A stretch of DNA of 6,869 nucleotides, taken from Vampirovibrionales bacterium (GTDB taxonomy: Bacteria > Cyanobacteriota > Vampirovibrionia > Vampirovibrionales > JAJTHC01). This document shows, piece by piece, positions 1-5,084 of this stretch (position 1 is the first letter of the stretch; every line of letters starts with the position of its first letter). Position numbers and translations under genes: made by a program. The DNA lies in assembly GCA_021299615.1 (NCBI GenBank), contig JAJTHC010000176.1, positions 1 to 6,869 on the forward strand. Reading direction: 5' to 3'. The notes under the pieces are model-generated. The model made no database searches. It was not told where the DNA came from and saw only the letters and a program-made list of their open reading frames with translations.

Positions 1-142
1 ATTTAGTTTTTAAAAATAAAGATCTAAAGCTAAAGAAGATAAACAAACTAAACATTTATTTTTTGACAAATAAAGATTAAAAGCTACATAAACTAAACAA
101 ACTAAATATTTAGTTTTGAGAGCTAAAGAAAAAAGAAGATCT
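1..142. repeat. AT-rich tandem repeat, 53-54 bp unit, about 2.6 copies
   Basis: Units begin at 1, 54 and 108, each opening with ATTTAGTTTT or ATTTATTTTT. The first two are full length (53 and 54 bp) and share AATAAAGAT, AAAGCTA and ACAAACTAAA in order. The third is partial and runs into the ldcA leader (TAAAGAA..AAGAAGATCT). The copies differ at several positions, so the array is not recent. It supplies the promoter region of ldcA. It may continue upstream of the window, so the true copy number is unknown. Confidence 0.75.
63..92 (+). promoter_or_regulatory. Probable sigma-70 promoter of ldcA
   Basis: A perfect -35 hexamer TTGACA lies at 63-68. The best -10 candidate is CATAAA at 87-92 (four of six consensus positions, 18-bp spacer). 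It lies in the second unit of the tandem repeat; the corresponding stretch of the first unit lacks TTGACA, so only one unit carries this signal. Transcription would start near 99, about 50 nt before the ldcA start codon. The -35 is strong, the -10 is weak. Confidence 0.5.
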
Positions 143-148
143 TTCGTT

Positions 149-1090
149 ATGATAAAAAAGCCCAAAGCCCTCAAAAAAGGCGATACGATTGCAATTATTT
201 CGCCTGCTGCCCCAAGTTCGCAAGCCGACTTGACTAAAGGCATCGCATGGTTAGAATCATGCGGATACCTCGTCAAAGCGATGCCTCATGCCCACGAGCA
301 GTTTGGCTACATGGCAGGCACCGACCACGAACGCTTGGCGGATCTCATCCATGCCCTTGAAGATCCCTGTATTGACGCCGTTTTATGTGCGAGAGGGGGT
401 TACGGATCAGGGCGACTACTGCCTTTTTTGCCGTGGAAACGCTGGAAAGACGAGAATCTGCCCTGTAAATTGCTCATGGGCTTTAGTGATATTACGATGT
501 TGCATACCGCTTTTTTTCAAGAATTGGGCTGGGTAACCTATTATAGCCCGATGTTGACCTCTAATTTGTTGGATGATTCGCAGGATTTTACCCGTCGTGA
601 ATGGCTCCGCTTTTTAGAGGCAGAAACGTTTAGTGATTTCCCTGTGAACGTCCACAACCAAGATACCTATGAATGCTTGCATACAGGCGTTTCGGAAGGC
701 GTGAGTCGTGGCGGTAATTTGAGTCTGTTGGCTGCCCTATGCGGAACGCCGTGGCAACCAGATTTCAACGGAGCCGTTGTCTTCATTGAAGACTGGAAAG
801 AGCGTTATTACACGTTGGACAGGCAATTTACGCAACTGTTACAAGCAGGCGTTTTTGAAGGAGCCAAAGGCTTACTGTTCGCTGATTTTTCAAAAATTGA
901 CGAAGAGGCGATTCGTCCGCTAGGCAAGCAGTTGGCATGGCTATGCCAACATCTAGACATCCCCATGGGCTATGGATTTTCTATAGGTCACGGGGTGCAA
1001 ACCGCAACGCTCCCCCTAGGCGTGAAAATCCGTTTTGACGCAACGGCTGGGAACGTAAGCTTGTTAGAATCTCCGTTTCCGTTTCATTAG
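149..1090 (+). CDS. ldcA: LD-carboxypeptidase (peptidase family S66)
   Basis: This 313-residue protein belongs to the S66 serine peptidases, which cleave the L,D bond between mDAP and the terminal D-Ala of murein tetrapeptides during cytoplasmic recycling. The N-terminus has the family opening GDTIAIISPAAP (residues 11-22), then ARGGYGSGRLLP (81-92). The nucleophile elbow GFSDIT puts Ser113 as nucleophile. Glu214 (VFIED) and His281 (SIGHG) complete the Ser-Glu-His triad, all at expected spacing for about 300 residues. There is no signal peptide, which fits a cytosolic enzyme. I chose ATG 149 because family homology begins right after it and a purine-rich AAAAGAAG (131-138) lies upstream; an in-frame ATG at 116 would add 11 basic residues and overlap the repeat. 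The gene is convergent with the propeller gene, and the last 110 bp overlap it. No terminator follows. Function is confident; the exact substrate is inferred. Confidence 0.93.
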   Translation: MIKKPKALKKGDTIAIISPAAPSSQADLTKGIAWLESCGYLVKAMPHAHEQFGYMAGTDHERLADLIHALEDPCIDAVLCARGGYGSGRLLPFLPWKRWKDENLPCKLLMGFSDITMLHTAFFQELGWVTYYSPMLTSNLLDDSQDFTRREWLRFLEAETFSDFPVNVHNQDTYECLHTGVSEGVSRGGNLSLLAALCGTPWQPDFNGAVVFIEDWKERYYTLDRQFTQLLQAGVFEGAKGLLFADFSKIDEEAIRPLGKQLAWLCQHLDIPMGYGFSIGHGVQTATLPLGVKIRFDATAGNVSLLESPFPFH

Positions 1091-2681
1091 GTGCCAAGGC
1101 TTCTGTTTTCTTTTTAATTAAGGCAACAGTTTCAGGCGTTAGGGATTCCACTAAGGTAAGCACCGAAGATTTCATATTCTTAATAACCAAACGTTTTGAA
1201 CTTAACGTTTGTGTGCTGGGGTTCCATTCAAGCAAATAAACATTTTCACCAATGGCATCCACACCGATGAGTTCATGGGCATGGGTGCTTATTTGAAAAC
1301 TCATCCAATAGTGTTTATCGTCCACACCTTGAATAGGGTGAGCGTCCCCTAGTTTTGGCGTGAGATTGTCCCAGTAGAGGCTTTGCGTGGTGGTGGTCTC
1401 TCCTTGACTAACAAATAAAGGGGTTAGGATGCCTTTTTCATCTTTAATAAACGCAATGTGAGAAAGTGGCGAAGTCAATTTTAGGGTGTGAATCTTAGTA
1501 CCTGTAAATAAGTCAACGGCGTAAACTTCTTGGGCATCACGGCTTGCCATCCAAAAGGTGCCAAAACGACCACGATTTTCATCGATCCACACGGCATGGA
1601 TTTTATGAGACGGCACTTTTAAGTCAAACTGACGCAAGACTTTCATTTGTTGTACGTCAATTTCTAAAATACGGTTCCCTACCGTATTTACCCCATATGC
1701 CAAAGGCAGACGAGGGTGCATCGCCACTTCTTGCAAGGCAAAAGGCAAGATCAAAACACTTTTAATGAGGTGATGCGGACTATCTAAAAACGTAATTTTG
1801 GCCGCATAACGATGCGTCGCTAAAACAATGGGGTAATAGGGGTGCTGAATCAGCTGTTGAGCAACATCAGACAATTCCAGTTCGCTCAAACGTTGTTGAC
1901 CTTTAACGTCAATGACATTGACTTTAGGTGCATTTAGGCAATTGACATAGAGATATTCACCCAATTGCGTGGTGCTAGATGTAGTGGCTAGACAATTTAA
2001 AGGTAGTGACCATTTGGACTTCCAGCTAATGGCGTCCCACGCCGTGAAGCGACTGTCTTTTAAGGACGCCGTGAATAGAATAGGATCCACAATCGTGTTG
2101 GACGCACTCAAGCCTTGAGAAACCTTGTCTAAAGGGCTAAGTGTTTTTGAATCTTGAGAGGGACTCGCTTGTTCAGGGCTTGCTTTGGCTTGAGCTAGGG
2201 GCGTTTCATAGGGTAAATCCCCCACAATAATCCGCAGTTCCGCAGGGATTGAAAAACCCGCAGGCATCATAAAGTTTTGGGGTAATAAGCCTGTTTTTAA
2301 AGCGGTGGGAATTGTTTCGGTTCGAGAAAAGGTGATTTTACCGTTTTCCGTTTCAATCAAACGCAAGAGATAAAAACCGTTGTCAAACTGCACCCAATCA
2401 GGCGAATTGCTTTTAAGCGGAAATTGAGCCAGTACTTTCGTCGGCTCGTTCGGTGTGTCATGTCCTTGAGGTAAAACAGGCAAGTAGCTTCGTTTTTGGC
2501 TTAAAACGGCAAGGCAATCTTCACGCACTTTTAGGTTAGGATCTAAGCTTTTTAGGTAAAAAAGGACGGCTTCAGGTAAGCGTGTGCAGGTAGAAGGCGA
2601 CGCTTGGCTAGATGGCACGACACTTAACAGTAACGATAATACAAAGATAGCTAAAGACGCTTGTAACAAGGACTTACGCAT
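981..2681 (-). CDS. Secreted protein with probable YVTN-type beta-propeller, unknown function
   Basis: This 566-residue protein starts with MRKSLLQ, a hydrophobic stretch at residues 8-23 and a probable signal peptidase I site after SSQA (residue 27). It is therefore probably exported. I see no lipobox, since the first Cys (about residue 32) is not in lipobox context. After an N-terminal region (about 30-150) and a Ser/Gln/Ala-rich linker (about 155-190) come repeated units of the style YVNCLNAPKVNVIDVKGQ, GNRILEIDVQQMKVLR and QEVYAVDLFTGTKIHTL, typical of YVTN/NHL-like beta-propellers. Start choice: the ATG at 2681 has GGAGG six bases upstream on its strand, while an in-frame ATG at 2699 has no such site. 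The start overlaps the dapF stop by 8 bp (ATGCGTAA), so the two are probably translationally coupled. The last 36 codons are antisense to ldcA. The fold is inferred from repeat style; no function can be assigned. Confidence 0.8.
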   Translation of the reverse strand: MRKSLLQASLAIFVLSLLLSVVPSSQASPSTCTRLPEAVLFYLKSLDPNLKVREDCLAVLSQKRSYLPVLPQGHDTPNEPTKVLAQFPLKSNSPDWVQFDNGFYLLRLIETENGKITFSRTETIPTALKTGLLPQNFMMPAGFSIPAELRIIVGDLPYETPLAQAKASPEQASPSQDSKTLSPLDKVSQGLSASNTIVDPILFTASLKDSRFTAWDAISWKSKWSLPLNCLATTSSTTQLGEYLYVNCLNAPKVNVIDVKGQQRLSELELSDVAQQLIQHPYYPIVLATHRYAAKITFLDSPHHLIKSVLILPFALQEVAMHPRLPLAYGVNTVGNRILEIDVQQMKVLRQFDLKVPSHKIHAVWIDENRGRFGTFWMASRDAQEVYAVDLFTGTKIHTLKLTSPLSHIAFIKDEKGILTPLFVSQGETTTTQSLYWDNLTPKLGDAHPIQGVDDKHYWMSFQISTHAHELIGVDAIGENVYLLEWNPSTQTLSSKRLVIKNMKSSVLTLVESLTPETVALIKKKTEALAPNETETEILTSLRSQPLRQNGFSRLGGALRFAPRDL

Positions 2682-3591
2682 GACTGACCTCCGCATCAAG
2701 GGGCATCAAGGCATCGGCGAAATCGGACGAAAAGACGCCGTCACAAACGTACGTGGCAGGGCCTGTCATGTAAACAGGGGTTTCATAATTGCCCGACCAC
2801 TCAATAAAGAGGGAGCCTCCAGGTAATTGGACTTCTACAGGGTTGGATGCCTTGGCACGTCCGCTAGAAATGGCGGCAACCGCTGTGGCACAAGCCCCAG
2901 TTCCACAAGCGAGGGTGAATCCACAGCCTCGTTCCCACACGGTCACTTGGTAGGTTTGGGCGTTTTGACGTGTCACAAATTCGACGTTGGTTTTGGCGGG
3001 AAATTGGTGATGCGTTTCAATCCAGTGACCATCCACCGCTGGGTTTAAATGCTGATTGTGGGCATCTTCCAAGAACAAAATCGCATGCGGATTGCCCATG
3101 CTCACGGGCCAAACGCTCAAGGCATCGCCGTCATGGTTAAGGGTAGAAGCTTCTTTGCCTGCTTCATAAGGCGTTTGTGGAATAAACGGCACGCTGGATG
3201 CTTCTACAATTGGCACGCCCATGTTCACCGTTACCGTGCCGTCTTCATGCAAGGTGGGTTGAATTAAGCCTGCTAAGGTTTCGGCTCGGAAGCTATTGGC
3301 ATTCCACAAGCCTTCATCAATGACATAACGGGCAAAGCATCGAATGCCGTTGCCGCACATTTCGGCGAGCGAGCCGTCGCTATTGATATAGATAAACTTC
3401 AAATCAAACAACGATTCATCACTTGGCGGCGCCGCCACGATGAGACCGTCGGCTCCCACGCCAAAATGCCTGTCACACACTCGCTTGGCGAGTGCTTGCA
3501 ACGCCATGATGTCGAGCGTTGGCAGATCGCTGGCTTTCATCATAATAAAGTCGTTGCCTAGGCCGTGCATTTTTTTAAAGGGGAAGCTCAT
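2674..3591 (-). CDS. dapF: Diaminopimelate epimerase
   Basis: DapF converts LL-diaminopimelate to meso-diaminopimelate, the last step before lysine and the source of mDAP for peptidoglycan. It is a cytosolic, cofactor-independent epimerase that uses two cysteines. The 305-residue product opens with the family motif KMHGLGNDF (7-15), then FGVGADG (43-49). The first catalytic Cys79 lies in AEMCGNGIRCFARY, and the second, Cys229, in LACGTGACA (227-235). MGNPHA (165-170) and NVEFV (202-206) are also family hallmarks. The family is usually about 275-285 residues. The extra length lies partly in an insert near 140-160 and in a C-terminal tail of about 15 residues whose codons overlap the next gene. 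The start ATG at 3591 has AAAGGA about 10 bases upstream. It is the first gene of a two-gene unit with the propeller protein, driven by the promoter at 3627-3635. Confidence 0.97.
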   Translation of the reverse strand: MSFPFKKMHGLGNDFIMMKASDLPTLDIMALQALAKRVCDRHFGVGADGLIVAAPPSDESLFDLKFIYINSDGSLAEMCGNGIRCFARYVIDEGLWNANSFRAETLAGLIQPTLHEDGTVTVNMGVPIVEASSVPFIPQTPYEAGKEASTLNHDGDALSVWPVSMGNPHAILFLEDAHNQHLNPAVDGHWIETHHQFPAKTNVEFVTRQNAQTYQVTVWERGCGFTLACGTGACATAVAAISSGRAKASNPVEVQLPGGSLFIEWSGNYETPVYMTGPATYVCDGVFSSDFADALMPLDAEVSHA

Positions 3592-3626
3592 GGGTGGGGT
3601 GTCCTTTTTTGATTTCTGTTTAATCT

Positions 3627-3635
3627 ATTATAACA
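3627..3635 (-). promoter_or_regulatory. Extended -10 promoter of dapF
   Basis: On the minus strand this reads TGTTATAAT, a perfect extended -10 (TGnTATAAT). No good -35 lies 16-18 bp upstream, as is usual for extended -10 promoters. The start of transcription would fall near 3619, giving a leader of about 28 nt that includes the AAAGGA ribosome site. Confidence 0.75.
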
Positions 3636-3717
3636 GAAAAACGACTGAAGGACGTTAAAAAACTAACGCCTGCATTAAGATTTTCTCGCTCGTGGATCGA
3701 TTGGCATTGTAAAGATA

Positions 3718-3750
3718 TTGACTACCTGAAATGTAGTAGTACTATATAAT
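3718..3750 (+). promoter_or_regulatory. Possible promoter of the small interrupted gene
   Basis: TTGACT at 3718-3723 resembles a -35. Overlapping -10 choices follow: TATATA at 3743-3748 (19-bp spacer) or TATAAT at 3745-3750 (21-bp spacer, too long unless -35 independent). It points toward the ATG at 3794. The ribosome site TAAGGA (3780-3785) is well placed for that ATG. The spacing makes the call tentative. Confidence 0.4.
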
Positions 3751-3793
3751 AAGAATCTATAAGAATGTATACTTAATTCTAAGGATATAATTG

Positions 3794-4015
3794 ATGAAAC
3801 TCTCTCCTACAGGTACTCCGCCCTCTCTAGCGTCTCAATCACGAACAGGTTCGTTACATTTCGACGGTAAAAAATTTGTCGATCCAATATATGAACGTCT
3901 AGCTATAGCCGAATTGATAATTTTCTGTACAGTGTCTATACGTTGTCGCTACGATTATTTTGTTCTGTTATGTAGGTCTGTCTACACGCCCCCACAAAAT
4001 AATCTAGGCTCCTAG
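3794..4015 (+). pseudogene. N-terminal part of a small gene of unknown function, interrupted by fold-back element copy 1
   Basis: ATG 3794 has TAAGGA eight bases upstream, so translation initiates here credibly. The first 35 or so residues are coding-like: a Ser/Thr/Pro-rich start, then LASQSRTGSLHFDGKKFVDP and RLAIAELI. From about 3925 the frame enters the structured element and becomes atypical (Cys, Tyr and aromatic-rich). It stops at TAG 4013-4015 inside the conserved hairpin of the element. The related small ORF at 6579 shares the pattern SQS..(R)xGxLxxxGxKxV. I do not recognise a known domain. The likeliest reading is the 5' half of a gene whose 3' half lies at 4104-4364 in another frame. 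Alternatively it is a short independent peptide gene with the element as its 3' part. Confidence 0.55.
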
Positions 4016-4053
4016 TCTAGCCTACTGTACAGAAAACTCTAAATTCAGCTATA
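3904..4053 (-). mobile_element. Fold-back structured element, copy 1 (unrecognised family)
   Basis: Arms 3904-3933 and 4024-4053 are inverted repeats matching at 26 of 30 positions. They enclose a 90-nt core. Read on the minus strand, the core holds CTAGGAGCCTAGA (4015-4003), a perfect 10-bp stem (GATTATTTTG at 4004-3995 on that strand, paired with 3962-3953), a TGGGGGCG tract (3994-3987), a hairpin TGTAG-ACAGAC-CTACA (3986-3971), TAA (3970-3968) and AATCGTAGCGACAACG (3956-3941). The same blocks occur in the same order in the copy at 6736-6869 with compensatory stem changes. Two of four arm mismatches become G-U pairs on the minus strand, so I give that strand. There is no ORF of its own, so if mobile it depends on functions elsewhere. 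It could instead be a non-mobile structured RNA. Confidence 0.7.
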
Positions 4054-4103
4054 TTAGTTCTATAAAATATCATTTTGCTGAAACCGAACAGGAAGAACAT
4101 CTC

Positions 4104-4364
4104 TTGGAAGCAATGGTTCGTTCCGCACAAAGTAAAGAGTTCGAAGATGAATTTCATGTATTTTATGATTCAAGAGATAAGAGTCTTACATTAAAAAGGT
4201 CTAAACCAAAATCAGGAAATCCTTGCTCACAAACAATCAAAGAGAGAAGTATTGCTACAGTCTTAACCAGTGCACGTGTGATGTTTGAAAAATTTGTGCA
4301 TCCAGATATTTGGGATGCCGTTTCGCCTAAGCGATACGTTTTGCCTAAGCCAGATAAGAAATAA
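4104..4364 (+). pseudogene. C-terminal part of the interrupted small gene, unknown function
   Basis: The frame is open from 4008, with the first possible starts TTG 4104 and ATG 4113. The codons upstream of the TTG (encoding KYHFAETEQEEHLL) already look like normal helical protein. This argues that it is the tail of a longer protein, not a gene with its own start. AGGAAG (4090-4095) could still allow reinitiation at TTG 4104. The protein is hydrophilic and mixed-charge: a helix-like EEHLLEAMVRSAQSKEFEDE, a beta-like FHVFYDSRDKSLTLKR, a basic linker, then helix and a VHPDIWDAV segment. No signal peptide, membrane segment or known motif is visible. Its frame differs from that of 3794-4015, and removing exactly the core or the core plus arms (90, 120 or 150 nt) does not restore one frame. 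A separate gene is the alternative. Confidence 0.5.
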
Positions 4365-4656
4365 TCTATTTTAGATACATTTTATTATTTTTTTGCTAAA
4401 GAAGGCGTCTTTTCAAGTCTTCTGTACAGAACAATGAAACTCGATTATAAGGTTCGTTTCATCTTTAAAAATGAACAGTCTCTTGTATTTTAACGCCTTG
4501 CGTTTTAACTTTGTTTCAGGCATAGTAAGTAAACTAGCTTCTGATTCCATTGGAACATTGCCCCCTTGAAGCGTTAATTCCCTTACGGTTGTGCTAGTCA
4601 ATACTGGGTTTTGAGCGTGTCTTGTGGGGGAATCCACAGAAAAAAAGGAAACCCTT
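4365..4656 (+). other. Spacer between the interrupted gene and rpsO; rpsO leader region
   Basis: This 292-bp stretch has no convincing protein gene. A weak stem TCTA-TTT-TAGA (4367-4377) followed by T-rich sequence to 4394 could loosely end the upstream gene. A perfect 12-bp palindrome TTCTGTACAGAA lies at 4420-4431. Imperfect arms ATGAAAC (4434-4440) and GTTTCAT (4455-4461 region) could form another hairpin. The rpsO promoter must lie here; a marginal candidate is TTGCGT 4498-4503 with CATAGT 4521-4526 (17-bp spacer), giving a leader of about 120 nt. CCCCC (4561-4565) could pair with GGGGG (4626-4630) next to the rpsO ribosome site. All are suggestions from inspection. Confidence 0.35.
4623..4650 (+). 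promoter_or_regulatory. rpsO leader hairpin and ribosome binding site
   Basis: TGTGG (4623-4627) and CCACA (4634-4638) form a 5-bp stem with loop GGGAAT, directly followed by the strong Shine-Dalgarno AAAGGAA (4644-4650), six bases before ATG 4657. S15 commonly represses its own mRNA by binding folded leaders near the ribosome site, and the folds differ between phyla. That this hairpin serves that role is inference. The ribosome site itself is clear. Confidence 0.45.
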
Positions 4657-4929
4657 ATGTCCATTACTTTAGAACGTAAAAAAGAATTGACCATTGAATT
4701 TGGTCAAGACGAAAAAAACACGGGATCCACCCAAGTACAGATCGCTGTGTTGAGCGAACGCATCCGTAACTTGACGGCTCATTTGAAAGAAAATCACAAA
4801 GATTATGCCACCCGTCGTGGTTTGTTGATGTTGGTAGGTAAGCGTCGTCGTTTATTGAAGTACTTTGCTGCTGAACATACTGCAGAGCAATACAAAACCT
4901 TGATCGACAGCTTGAACATCCGTAAGTAA
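4657..4929 (+). CDS. rpsO: 30S ribosomal protein S15
   Basis: The 90-residue product matches S15 over its whole length (usual length 88-89). S15 is an early-binding protein that contacts the 16S rRNA three-way junction of the platform. It is all helical, with the recognisable core TGSTQVQIAVLSERI (22-36), LTAHLKENHKDY (39-50) and TRRGLLMLVGKRRRLLKY (52-69). The rRNA-contact residues His42 and Asp49 are present, and the usual Ser after them is Thr52, a conservative change. ATG 4657 follows AAAGGAA at ideal spacing, and an in-frame upstream ATG at 4624 lacks a site. It appears monocistronic: a leader region lies upstream and a strong terminator downstream. The frequent partner pnp is not next to it here. 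Confidence 0.98.
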   Translation: MSITLERKKELTIEFGQDEKNTGSTQVQIAVLSERIRNLTAHLKENHKDYATRRGLLMLVGKRRRLLKYFAAEHTAEQYKTLIDSLNIRK

Positions 4930-4951
4930 TCACGTTTATTTTAAATCATTT

Positions 4952-4981
4952 AGGGCAGGTTTTTCGGAACCTGCCCTTTTT
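4952..4981 (+). terminator. Rho-independent terminator of rpsO
   Basis: A perfect 10-bp stem AGGGCAGGTT / AACCTGCCCT with loop TTTCGG is followed by a run of T (4977-4981). It lies 22 bases after the rpsO stop codon. No competing gene is nearby on either strand. Confidence 0.95.
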
Positions 4982-5010
4982 CGTTATAACACTTTAAAAA
5001 ATCTTCCTGC

Positions 5011-5036
5011 CCCCTCTCCTAATTTTAGGAGGGGGG
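5011..5036. repeat. GC-rich palindrome, possible dispersed repeat
   Basis: CCCCTCTCCTA and TAGGAGGGGGG flank a short AT loop and form an 11-bp stem with one G-T position. No T-run follows, so it is not a good terminator on the plus strand. Reverse reading does not give one either. The sequence style (CCCCTCTCCTAA..TTAGGAGGGGG) resembles short palindromic repeats that occur many times in some bacterial genomes. Only one copy is in this window, so the repeat status is inferred. Confidence 0.4.
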
Positions 5037-5049
5037 ACAAAACCAGTCA

Positions 5050-5078
5050 TTGCTTTTTTAGAAAATCTCTTTTAAACT
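5050..5078 (+). promoter_or_regulatory. Candidate photolyase promoter, possibly leaderless
   Basis: TTGCTT (5050-5055) and TAAACT (5073-5078) are 17 bp apart, each with four of six consensus positions. Transcription would start at about 5085, which is the A of the photolyase ATG. No Shine-Dalgarno sequence precedes that ATG, which agrees with a leaderless message. Both hexamers are imperfect, so this is tentative. Confidence 0.3.
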
Positions 5079-5084
5079 TGTGAA

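Noticed and set aside
1..142. CRISPR array
   Set aside because: The whole 53-54 bp unit is repeated with drift; there are no constant repeats separated by unique spacers and no cas genes.
10..276. Minus-strand ORF of 88 codons over the tandem repeat and ldcA start
   Set aside because: It is antisense to the conserved LdcA N-terminus and its repeated part merely reflects the 54-bp repeat, a multiple of three.
149..1090. Longer ldcA start at ATG 116
   Set aside because: The extra 11 residues are outside the family's N-terminus, lie in the tandem repeat and have no better ribosome site.
3904..4053. Integron attC site
   Set aside because: The variable arms with conserved interior are the reverse of attC, and the end motifs GTTRRRY/RYYYAAC are not present in both copies. 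No integrase is in the window.
4420..4431. LexA operator
   Set aside because: CTGT and ACAG are adjacent, not separated by eight bases as in the enterobacterial box, and no SOS gene lies next to it.
4413..4694. Minus-strand ORF of 93 codons
   Set aside because: Its 5' end overlaps the rpsO start and ribosome site. An internal ATG at 4550 has only a distant AAGGGGG. No recognisable protein feature. A 45-residue peptide cannot be excluded.
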